Positions 45,201 to 55,300 of a stretch of 64,000 nt of DNA are shown here, piece by piece; position 1 is the stretch's first letter; the number at the start of each line of letters is the position of its first letter. This DNA is from Spisula solida. Taxonomy: Eukaryota; Mollusca; Bivalvia; Venerida; Mactridae. Location: assembly GCA_947247005.1 (NCBI GenBank), contig OX365950.1:52552761-52616760 (forward strand), given 5' to 3'. Both the position numbers and the translations under genes were made by a program. The notes under the pieces are model-generated. The model was given only the letters and a program-made list of their open reading frames with translations. It searched no databases and had not been told where the DNA came from.

Positions 45201-45269
45201 AAACCCTGGGGCATCCTTCTGTACGCCCTTGTGTAAACCGCCACTTCAAGCCATTATATTTTATAGTTC

Positions 45270-46390
45270 ATAAGATTTATTAACGTCTCACTCTTGTACA
45301 TGTTTGTTACAAATATACATATAAAATGATAAAAATATAAAACATGCATAAAACCACTCAATTTGAGTTATGAGAGACAATATGAACGGCATAAAATTTC
45401 AAGTATACATACATAAAAACAATAATGAATAATATCCTTTAAACACAATATCATTCAATTACAAATACAAATGAAAGTCATATCATAAAATATCATCTAT
45501 ACATGTAAAAACCTTAACTGTACAATACATTTCTCCTAGTGAACAAGCTTTGGCACTGTATTTTACGATTTCATTATTTGATAAGATGTAGTAAAACTTT
45601 TCTAGATCATTCAGATAATTAAAATCAGGGTAAACATTTTGAATACATTGATATAAATGACGTCTGGTGTTTTCATACAGATTACATGACATTATTACAT
45701 GATATTCATTTTCGACAACATTCATACAATTAAAACAAAATCGTTCATCAATGGGTATCCCCTGATATCGTCCAATCTCAATTTTTAGGGGTGCGACACC
45801 ACAACGGAACTTTGACAGCACTTCTATGAGTTCTTGGTATTATATTGTTCTTCACATAGGTTTCCGTTTCATATGAATGTTTGAATAGTCTATAAAGTTT
45901 ATTGCTTCCATTTCCTCTTAACTGATCATTATTAATAATTTGTAACCAATCTTGTTTGTACATATTAAACTGTTCCTCAATATAATTATTGGTAATAGTT
46001 TTACGCATAGAGTTACTATAATGAGTGTCAACTGATACGTTCACTTTCGTACATACTCTATAACACCAGTTTTTCGTTGCATGTCTACGTAAAAATGACC
46101 ATTTAAAAACCTTAAAATTCAGTCTATCTCTTACCATTGAGTTCAGACGAAACCACTGTGATAGTATTGATTTCCATTGTTTAGCTAATGGGGGTAACCA
46201 ACCCATCTCACCGTCCACGCCTGCATTGGTGTGTATCTACCCACTCCTAAATAAAATCTGATAGCTCTATGTTGTACTGCATTCATACAAGTATATTCTT
46301 GCGTGTCCCAAATAGCAGCTCCATAACTGATTGTTGGCCATACTATACAGTCATATAATTTTGAATAAACTTCATACGGCATACCTCCTG
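45270..46390 (-). pseudogene. LINE ORF2, 3' part (minus strand)
   Basis: The minus strand reads from 46382: MPYEVYSKLYDCIVWPTISY, GAAIWDTQEYTCMNAVQHRA, then (46218 down) GDMGW-like GEMGWLPPLAKQWKSILSQW, FKWSFLRRHATKNWCYRV, and (45821 down) FRCGVAPLKIEIGRYQGIPI followed by a terminal zinc-knuckle-like FCFNCMNVVENEYHVIMSC. This is the thumb through C-terminal Cys-rich domain of an invertebrate LINE. Frameshifts near 46200 and 45800 disable it. It continues at 51028 across the inserted DNA transposon. The 3' UTR runs to about 45270. Confidence 0.85.
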
Positions 46391-46794
46391 CACTGTGGGG
46401 AACCCACGTGACCAGATGCTAATGTTCGGAGCCAATTTTGTCAACAAACCGCCTCGATTCAGGTAACATTTTTGCTTGTAACTTTCTTAATAATTGACCG
46501 ATCTGGATGAAATATAGACGAGCGCCGTCTCCTTTCAAAAGCAAATCATCGAAGCTCTTACCTAAGTGACAAAATTGTGTACTTTTTGTTATTTGGGCAA
46601 CGGCGCATTTCGTAAACCGCAATATGCTATGCTGCGGTTCGGAGCAATTCACTAAAACATGTCCTTAATAAATTTCAGCTTCATTAAAAGTTACAATCTA
46701 ATAGCGATAATGTGGGTCGCAAAATTTAAGACCGACAAGCAATATATTTCTGATAAATATGAGCAACAGGCAAAATGAGACGACATAAACAAAA

Positions 46795-47154
46795 ATGCTA
46801 CAGTTCGGAGCTGAAATGAAAATGCTACAGTCCGGAGCTATTTTCAGAAAATGCTACGTTTCAAAGTATACCATATGGAGGAAAAGAAGCAGGGCTCTAT
46901 ACAGTCAGACAAATGTCACATGCTATATAGAGTATAATATGCTCTTATATCAAGGTATTGGAATGAATGAGAAGGAATATAACATGACAACCGAACACAT
47001 TTTAACAGAACCATGTACACACAACGACACGTCTCCAAGCTTCGTAAACACGACCCGATGTTCATCCGAGCAAAATCTTATTAGCACGGCCTTCATTCAA
47101 TCTTATTTTGAACTTGTGTCAGCCAATGAAACAACACCCTGCGTCAACTCGTGA
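46795..47154 (+). other. Sequon-rich 119-codon ORF inside the DNA transposon
   Basis: The first third overlaps the subterminal TIR repeats (LQFGAEMKMLQSGA). The rest, from about residue 35, contains five N-x-S/T sequons (NVT, NMT, NDT, NTT, NET) and four cysteines, an ectodomain-like composition. There is no match that I recognise and no signal peptide. It could be a captured host exon or chance. Confidence 0.3.
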
Positions 47155-48209
47155 TCAATACAGCTAGCTATAAGCAAAAAACTATGATTTGGACAAAACG
47201 TTTTCTAACATCTCTGATCCAGAGTCGACTGTTAAACCATCGTTTTGCACAAAAGTGACCAGTGCCATCACAGGGGGGTCCGATATGCATATACACCATG
47301 ATGTACATATTAAAGGTTATAAATATTTTCAGAAACATTGAATTGATTATAATTATATTTGAAATACTAAAATAAATATTTTACCAAGACAATTAGCACT
47401 GTTCGTTTTAAACAGGCTGTGTGTGACCAATAGTCTCACACGTTAAATTTTGTGAATCATGTGATGTGAAACATGTATGCTCCACCACAAATATACTGAG
47501 TGCATCTAGAAACGCAACACGGAGTCTACTAACAACTTTAACCTAAAATCCTCATTTTTAAGAATGGTCGTTCTAAGTGAATATGCAAAATATCGTTTAA
47601 TGATGGATTGATTACTTTCCCATGACGACCAACATTTTGTCTAGCAATGTCTGAAGCGGCTGTGAACCTGTTTCGGATGATGTACACGCGGGGTTACTGA
47701 TCCTGTCGGGCAGTTTTTAAACGTGGAATGCCTGAACAGAGACGGTCGCGAAAGGTTACAGTGTGCTAGTAGCGTGACTCAAGACGCAACGTTGCCAAAC
47801 AATGGCAATTAAGGATATTTTCTAAAGGTTTTTTTCCAAATTGGTTTAAATCACATTATTTTATGGGAAATTTTATTCTGAAAACATTAAGCTAAAGAAC
47901 AACAGGGGTTACCGATTTCGTTTTCTCAGAAAATGAGAAATATGCAGCATCACTTTTCTAAAAATGACACAAATCATGAATTTTCAAATATTTTTATTAT
48001 TTAATAAAAATCACTATTTTTCATTAGATTTTTTTTTAAATTCAGGTGTACAAAAACATTTTTCAAACATAACTATGCACATTTTGAATATTTAATAACA
48101 TTCACACATTTTTGACAACAAATGAATTTTCAAAATTTGCCCAAAATTAAGGCTCGAAAATTAAAAAAAGCTACATTATTGACCAATAAAATAAATCTTG
48201 TCCAAGATT

Positions 48210-48485
48210 TTTTTTTATTTTTGCAAATGATGTTGATGAGAGTGTGCTCCATCAGAATATTAAGAAAAAAACATAGGTCACTGTGCTTATTTTTGTTCTA
48301 TTTATTCAGAATGGTCTCCCTTTTTAAAGAAAATGGCACGAAAATGACCTAAAATAGTACTCTAGAGGAAAATAAAAAATGTGGTCTAAGTTTTTTTTCC
48401 AAGTGATGTTGATGAAAGTGTACCCTATTAGAATATTAAGAAAAAAACATAAGTCACCGTGCTTTTTTGTACAAGCATCCCAATG
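48210..48485. repeat. Internal duplication in the DNA transposon
   Basis: GATGTTGATGAGAGTGTGCT then ATTAAGAAAAAAACATAGGTCAC (about 48228-48282) recurs as GATGTTGATGAAAGTGTACC then AAAACATAAGTCACCGTGCTT (about 48407-48465). Purpose unknown. Confidence 0.75.
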
Positions 48486-49624
48486 GTGTGAATATGCACA
48501 TGTTTGGACAATCGTGGCATTTTTATTCCGAAACACGTGACTCGTCTGTAACGGTGTTGTGATTTTCTTTCCATTAAAGTGCGCCCAGGATAATGTGATA
48601 TTTAGTATTTACAAATATAAATCGGTTTTGGCAACTGTTGCACAATTAGTTTTACAATTTACTAAAGTAAACATATAAGGTCAGTATTGTACTAAAATAT
48701 CACTGCTAAATCATACACATCTGTTGAATACACCTTTGTGAAATGTACCATATTTTCCCGCCTTTTAATTATCCTAGGCGCACTATAACAACTTTACAAA
48801 TGATTAGACGCCTCTTGGACATGGAAATTACAATAAAAGAAGAAAAATAAATGAAACGTGTAACCTGTATAGCATGCTCGTAATATCGTTCTAATCATGG
48901 AACTATTTATTTGCGGAGGACTAATTCCTGGCCTATAGTCGTTGATTTGGTCGTACGCTGAAAAATGGTAATACCACAAAAACGGGAACAAAACGTTGCG
49001 TTTCTAAGGTACTGATCATAGTTCAAACTCCAAGAAACGCGTTGTTTGTAAGCCTCTACATATGTCATCACATGACAAAATGGTGCGGAAGATGCCTACA
49101 CGAATTCATTTTATTAGGGGTGTCACCGGAATCGACATGTGTGTGTTATTATGTTTGTGTTCCGCGAACCTGTTAAAACATTGACTGTTCATACTTGGTC
49201 GATGGTCTTAATAGTATTGATATTCAAAAAGGCATATAACACCTAGTCTTAGCTCTGAGCCGTAGCATTTTCTAAAAATAGCTCCGAACCGTAGCATTTT
49301 CTGAAAATAGCTCCGGACTGTAGCATTTTCATTTCAGCTCCGAACTGTAGCATTTTTGTTTATGTCGTCTCATTTTGCCTGTTGCTCATATTTATCAGAA
49401 ATCTTTTGCTTGTCGGTCTTAAATTTGGCGACCCACATTATCGCTATTAAATTGTAACTTTTAATGAAGCTGAAATTTATGAAGGACATGTTTTAGTGAA
49501 TTGCTCCGAACCGTAGCATAGCATATTGCGTTTTACGAAATGCGCCGTTGCCCAAATAACAAAAAGTACACAATTTTGTCACTTAGGTAAGAGCTTTGAT
49601 GGTTTGCTTTTGAAAGGAGACGGC

Positions 49625-50897
49625 GCTCGTCTATCGGTAGCAATAGATAGACTTTTGAAAGAAATAGGTTGGGTATCTTTATCTGACAGGCGCAAAATGC
49701 AGAAATTAATACTGGTCTTTAAAAACAAACATGGTGTATTACCAGATTATTTATCTACTTTATACCCGAATACAGTCCTAGAAAATAGCAATTACCAATT
49801 ACGTAATAACGAAAACTATGCCACTGTTGTTCGCCGCTTAGAAATTTATGCTAGATCAACTATCCCTTCTTCAGTCAAAATTTGGAATGAACTTGATTCG
49901 ACTATTAGAAACAGCAATTCCATATCATCATTTAAATCAAAAATTAAAACATTATACAAAGTTCAAGAGGTCCCGAACTATTTTCTAACCGGTGATAGAT
50001 TTCTTCAAGTCCATCATGCCCGAATTCGAAACAAATGTAGCAATCTAAATTTAGATTTATTCAATAATCATCTACGTGAAAATGCAGTTTGCGACTGCGG
50101 CTACTATAGCGAAGACGCAGAACATTACTTTTTTCGATGTCCACGCTACATAAATGAACGATTGACATTATTTACAAACACCCGTCAGTATCATCCATTA
50201 AGTCCCGATAAAATACTTTGTGGTAATAACAATTTAAGAGATGCAGAAAACCTTACTCTCTTTAAACATGTACAACGTTTTATTAAAGAAACACACAGAT
50301 TCTAAGTTAAAATACATACATTAAGTACGTAGGTTAAATTATAACCATGTCTTTGAACAATTAGTCGGTATTGACATGGGGTCAGATGCAGGGGTTGGGG
50401 ACTCATAGGTACACAGTCGAGATTAGCAGTATTTATTGTCATCTTTATGTTTTTTATTTATTATTTTTTTCATTTATTTTGCGTAATTTTCCATGTAACA
50501 TTTCCATAAACTTTTTTCTCCTTAATCTTTTCAAATCTTTTATTCTCTACAATTTTGTGTTAAGTATTAAAATCAGCTTGAGGTTAGACCTAAACAATAA
50601 TTATGTATATAATGGCATACTTCTATCCAGTCTAACCCTTACTTCATTTCATAAGCAACAATCAATTAAATTGTCCACTTTATTATACCTCACAACTAAA
50701 TGGAGAGGGCCGATATCTAATGTTGTAATAACTTGTGGCCCAATCCTTTTGTAATGAAAGCGATATTATAAAACTTTCTCTGGTTTACTTTGATTTTATG
50801 CTTCTATTCTTTCTTAATAGTATTATGTATGCAAACCATGTATTGTGTTGTAAAAATCCATGCAATAAAATATGATTAAACTAAAAAGCTCGTCTAT
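49625..50897 (+). mobile_element. 5'-truncated LINE nested in the right TIR, 10-base target duplication
   Basis: GCTCGTCTAT flanks the insert at 49625-49634 and 50888-50897; the insert is 49635-50887 (1253 bases). It encodes an intact C-terminus of LINE ORF2 in frame from 49635 to 50305: WVSLSDRRKMQKLILVFKNK, then CDCGYYSEDAEHYFFRCPRY (a C-x-C...H...C zinc-binding end) and finishing FIKETHRF. A 3' UTR of about 570 bases ends ATAAAATATGATTAAACTAAAAA, as expected of target-primed integration. The clean duplication and open frame suggest it is relatively young. Confidence 0.92.
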
Positions 50898-51027
50898 ATT
50901 TCATCCAGATCGGTCAATTATTAAGAAAGTTACAAGCAAAAATGTTACCTGAATCGAGGCGGTTTGTTGACAAAATTGGCTCCAAACATTAGCATCTGGT
51001 CACGTGGGTTCCCCACAGTGCCTCCTG

Positions 51028-52200
51028 TCGTTTTAAATTTAGAAATCAGTAGCCCGAAGGCACGTGTAGATTTTTGCTACATATTTTGCGGTGATATTAT
51101 AGTCTAAAGTATTGAACAAAGTGAGACCTAAATATCGATATTCACTTACACACTCGAGATCATTTTCGTTACATTTAAATATATAATCAGTTTTAGTGGT
51201 TGACTTAGACCTAAAATGCATTACTTTGCTTTTATTTTGGTTACTCGTCATTCTGTTTTTCTCGCACCATGTAGTTAGGATATTCAACAGTTCTTGGAGC
51301 TCACCTTCTGTTTCAGCGGTGAGTACTAATCGTCCGCATACAACAAATGACAAATGTTAATTTCATTTATTCGTACTCCTAATCCTGTCTGGTTAAGGTG
51401 AAGACTCAAATCGTTTAAGTAAAAGTTGAACATAGTTGTTGAAAGTAAACATTCTGGTTCTTCGCAAATTCAACGTTGCGTTCATTATTATTGCCTTGTC
51501 TTCTCTATTTCTACATTCTGTAACTATTACGCCTGCTTCATCGTTAAGTCTAGCCTCTGTCCTAGTTGCTTCAACAACAGTTACGTCCACCTGTAAGACG
51601 TCTGTGGTGAGCGAATTCACTTTATCTGTCACGTTTTCATTCACACTTTCTGGTAAATTTCTGATCACTATATCATTAGCAGAGTTTCTTGTCTGTGACG
51701 TATCCATTATTTGGCGATCACCTTCTGAATTAGATTTCTGTGAATTTCTCACTTTCAATTCATTCAATTCATCTCTCACTTTCTGTATTTCCGCATTGAA
51801 ATCTTTCTTAATTTTCTCTAATAGGGCCGGATTCATTGTATTCATCCATACTTGTTTCTAAGCGTTCTATGCGTTTAGACAGCCCTCCAATTTGGTCCGT
51901 TAGCTTATTAATGGCTGTAACTATACACATACTTTCAGTAGTTGATTGGTTCGGTTCAGTTTTAGATGCTATGTCGTCTTCTGGTAGAGGTCGCTTTCTT
52001 TCTTTACCCTTTCCCTTTCCTGTTGCTCCTTTTCATAGACCAGGTATGGATGTGGCCTGTGTGGTAGCATTGGCTTGACGACCATTGCCCTTACTAGCAC
52101 ACCTTCGTTTCTTTTGACTTGGAGCTTGTGATGGCGAGAGTCCAGATATAAGCGATTGTGACTGCGTACTTTCCCTTTCATTTTTTACTACCAATGTTCA
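51028..52200 (-). pseudogene. LINE 5' part (minus strand): ORF1 fused to RT by an internal deletion
   Basis: From about 52181 to 51460 the minus strand gives LINE ORF1: a coiled-coil stretch (LLEKIKKDFNAEIQKVRDEL) and an RRM-like segment (DIVIRNLPESVNENVTDKVN, GVIVTECRNREDKAIIMNA). At about 51440-51465 it passes into reverse transcriptase: CLLSTTMFNFYLNDLSLHLN, then YADD near 51318 with a one-base loss right after it, LVLTAETEGELQELLN and YRYLGLTLF. The rest of ORF1, all endonuclease and most RT are missing. It joins the 45.3-46.4 kb part beyond the DNA transposon. Confidence 0.8.
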
Positions 52201-52855
52201 CAGTGCTTTGATTTTGATCATGGTTGTTTCAGCAGAAAGCAAATAAAGGCTATGCTAGGCATTTTGTTAGGCATATAAAGCACTATGGTTATCATTATAT
52301 GAATGTTAAATATTTATATGTATGTTAACCAATGAGACTGAAATAATGAATATACATATATATCTCCCATACCAAGTTTCATATGTTTTCATATACATGT
52401 ATTATAAATAAAGTTTTATTATCCTGTAGGAACAGTCATCGATTACAATCGTTATCAGTCGGGAGTAACTTCGGCCATTTCCGTAAGACGTCGTAGATTA
52501 AGGCTACGATTACTTGTTTACGGTGGCTCAATATTATGTAGCATTTTATCAAAGTGCAAACATAACGCGTCGTCATACACGTAAAGTTTGAACTTTATCT
52601 ATAAAGTTCACATCTAACTTATGGTACTCCTTGTATAGTTGAGACCTAATAGGGTAAGGAGTGACATAATTATACATAGGAATATTTTTAAAATGGTACA
52701 GCATATTTCATATTTTGACGGATTTGTTAATTATTTGTGTATTGGGATATTACTTTGATCTCCGGATTACCATGAGTATCTTCTTAACAAATACATTCAA
52801 TGACTACACACGTGGGCAAAAAGTAAGTATTATTTACGTCTTGAACTTTCAGCGG
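52201..52855. other. Intergenic sequence, nothing recognised
   Basis: AT-rich; no ORF or repeat structure of note. Confidence 0.4.
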
Positions 52856-53059
52856 TTAAGCCTAGGTCCCACTGAGGAATTCCTCATTGGCGATGTTCTC
52901 CCGATTTCTTTCGATACCACCTGATTCATATCGATTCCTTCCGATATCACAAACTGTCTCATGACTTACCCAACGCTTCTCCTAGACCACGAGGAACCTA
53001 ATCCAGATATCCTGATTGCTCATTTATTTCTATAAATACTCAGTGGGACCTAGGCTTTA
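52856..53059 (+). mobile_element. AGCCTAGGTCCC MITE, complete copy with TTA target duplication
   Basis: Element 52859-53056 (198 bases), TTA at 52856-52858 and 53057-53059. Same ends as 42846-43058 with an internal deletion near 53025. Confidence 0.88.
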
Positions 53060-53127
53060 AGTTCATTTTCTCGTCCAGTTGTGGGTTGGTCATTGTACCG
53101 TGTAATTGTGGTCTGTGTTTTTTTACT

Positions 53128-53325
53128 ACTTAAGGCCTTATAAGACTCATACATATTTTAAATCTGCTTCTCAAAGCGCTTCTTATGAGCCTATTTTCAT
53201 GAAAATCGGTCATGTTTAAAAAGCTTGTTTTTCCATAAGTAAAGACTAATTTTCAGACAGTTTTTTCTTGTTTTCTCAAAATATTGATTTTGTACTAACG
53301 ACCTTCTAATTCTAGGCCAGTGATA
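53128..53325 (+). mobile_element. TAGAATTAGAAGGTCGTA MITE, copy lacking left end
   Basis: Matches 38870-39088 (CTTCTTATGAGCCTATTTTC, AAAAAGCTTGTTTTTCC, TCTCAAAATATTGATTTTGT) and ends CGACCTTCTAATTCTAGGCC. A 20-base internal deletion removes the GTGGTTATGTTGACC part. Confidence 0.8.
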
Positions 53326-53866
53326 TGTAATCAAACACATTCTCTGACTGTTGAAATACCTCAAGCAATACCCCAGGACTTTGTTCTGGTCCTCCTACAG
53401 CGAACAACTTATAACGCATAGCGTCGTGATATCCACACGTACTTGACGGAAGATAAATATCATTTCAAGTATTTTAATTTACTGATTAGACGAACTGTGA
53501 ATTGATTACAGAAACTTTCTTCTTGATATCATTAAATTTAAAATATGAGTATTATATTGAATTAGGTCGCGAAAACAGGTGACTTTAGATAAAGTTTGTA
53601 ATTAGGGCATGCTTCCGTTTGATTACAAGTAACCGTAAAATTAATAATATCAGTATATTAAATTAGGTCACGAATATGGTGACATTGTGAATGTACTGAA
53701 AGCATGCTACTGTTTGCAAAGTTTGATAGCGTGTAGGCATAACCATTAATGTATTAACCGCGAGCTTTGTACGGGTTGGAGAATATCACGAGTGTTTGTG
53801 TTAAATCGTATGTGAGATTCCAGTAGATGGCGATTATAGGCTTAATTGTAAATATATGCACGCTTA

Positions 53867-53918
53867 AGCCTATGTCCCACTGCAGCATTATTTGCATCGG
53901 CGATGTACTCCCGATAAA
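53867..53918 (+). mobile_element. AGCCTAGGTCCC MITE, left-end fragment
   Basis: TTA then AGCCTATGTCCCACTGCAGC and GCATCGGCGATGTACTCCCG. Only the left quarter remains. Confidence 0.7.
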
Positions 53919-54179
53919 CGTACCTCTACGTCCGAAGTCAAATTCATCTCTATAAATGTGATCGTATCGTGTTCACCTAGTATTCCGAGGTTTTCCGTAA
54001 TAACTGAAACAAGCCGAGCACGTGAAAAGCGAGCAAAACGAGAGCGTGTAGCCATCTATTTCTAGAACAGTACATTATTCAGGAAAATCGATACTGGACC
54101 AATGCATCAAAATTGCATTCTAACATCTTTAACGTGTAATTAATGTCAATAAGGAAGTAAATATCGCTGGTTTATGACA

Positions 54180-54370
54180 ATAACGACCTTATAACAATAT
54201 TGCTCATTCGAAATCTGCACCACGCGGCGCATCTTATGGACCTATTTTTTATGAAACTCAGTACTTTTCATGTTGACCAGGGCGAGCTCAAGATTAGTTT
54301 TCAGACAGTGTTTCCTGTTTTCTCAGAATATTTTTTGGTAATTACCACTTTATTCTTCTAAGCCATAGAT
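54180..54370 (+). mobile_element. TAGAATTAGAAGGTCGTA MITE, decayed copy
   Basis: Recognisable by TTATGGACCTATTTTTTATG, ATGTTGACCA, CAGACAGTGTTTCCTGTTTT and TTCTTCTAAGCCATAGATAT. More diverged than the other copies. Confidence 0.6.
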
Positions 54371-55040
54371 ATGGATAATTGGCGCATCTAGGTTGTTTCA
54401 TAACACAATTCCTACATAAATGCAAATGTCTTTATGAAAATGATTTAACTACAATAATTAGGTAGTATTTGAGCGAATAATTTATGAAATGCCCTAAAGA
54501 ATGCTAATTAAAGAATGCAAATCACTTCATATCAATCACAGTAATGAGTACATATGTATCACAATAAACATACAAATCATTTATAAAACTTATCAGTAAA
54601 CATACAGTAATGAGACTACATAGCTGTATCACTTTTGGACTCTATCTCGGTAAAAACACAATTTGAAAATATTTTAAAACGTGCATATTATATATATATG
54701 TTATACCTGTTATAATATGTACAATTAATCAACCGACACGTCCAGAGCGCGATATAAATGATGTTTAAAAGTAGCCGATGTACCTTTTTCTACAAAAAGT
54801 CAAACGATGTTCAATGATTTTAGATACAATTAGCAAATATTGCGGAATAAAGCGCATGCTAACGATCGGAAATTTAATCCTAATTATGAATATGTACTAC
54901 TTGTCATTATGTTTTGTATATAAGCTTAGTATTTCAAATTATTCTACCAACATCGTTGTGTTTTTTACTCAAATCATTTAAATCCAATCACGACATCCTA
55001 TATTGACGTACAGTCGTTTATACGCTGTGATGTATATACC
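54371..55040. other. Intergenic sequence, nothing recognised
   Basis: AT-rich, with a short TATATATATG tract near 54690. Confidence 0.4.
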
Positions 55041-55042
55041 GT

Positions 55043-55300
55043 GCTCGTGCTCGAGTGGTTATACCGTCCGCCTTGGAAGTGGGAGATCGAATGTTCGAAT
55101 CCCGGCGGAAACATGGTTAGAACTGATGCGGTCGGTTGGTGAGCCGCTAGTTAAAGGATGGTTACCGTAGTGCCAGCCAATTTGACTTATAAGACCCCTA
55201 TATTTCGTCCGCACAGTACTTCCCGAATCCCTTTTTCGTATTGCCGGGCGCCTGGCAGAAATGGGCATACGGTAACCATTCTTTAACTATTTATGTGAAT
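55043..55300 (+). mobile_element. tRNA-Ser/Leu-like SINE
   Basis: GTGCTCGAGTGGTTATACCG (box A) and TGTTCGAATCCCGGCGG (box B) are spaced as in a long-variable-arm tRNA (about 55052-55110). A non-tRNA body of about 180 bases follows. Confidence 0.78.

Larger units (their letters stand above)
46384..51027. mobile_element. Long-TIR non-autonomous DNA transposon, 7-base target duplication
   Basis: The element 46391-51020 starts CACTGTGGGGAACCCACGTG and ends CACGTGGGTTCCCCACAGTG. The inverted repeats run about 470 bases (46391-46862; 51020 back to about 49280, excluding a later LINE). CCTCCTG flanks it at 46384-46390 and 51021-51027. Removing it plus one duplication restores KFKTTGGMPYEV in the host LINE, fixing the boundaries. 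Subterminal TGCTACAGTTCGGAGCT-type repeats sit at the inner TIR end on both sides. The 2.4-kb interior has no transposase. Without the nested LINE it is about 3.37 kb. The superfamily is undetermined; P-type or other families with 7-8-base duplications are possible. Confidence 0.88.

Noticed and set aside
44618..45244. 208-codon minus-strand ORF
   Set aside because: It is the translation of the 38-base minisatellite; other frames are equally open, and there is no non-repeat domain.
48122..48352. 76-codon Phe/Leu/Lys-rich ORF as transposase remnant
   Set aside because: AT-rich composition, within an internal duplication of the DNA transposon; no catalytic motif seen.
55043..55115. tRNA-Ser gene
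   Set aside because: Box A and box B are present, but the acceptor stem is imperfect and the sequence continues into a SINE body; the same applies to tRNA-like heads at 3000, 39450 and 41086.
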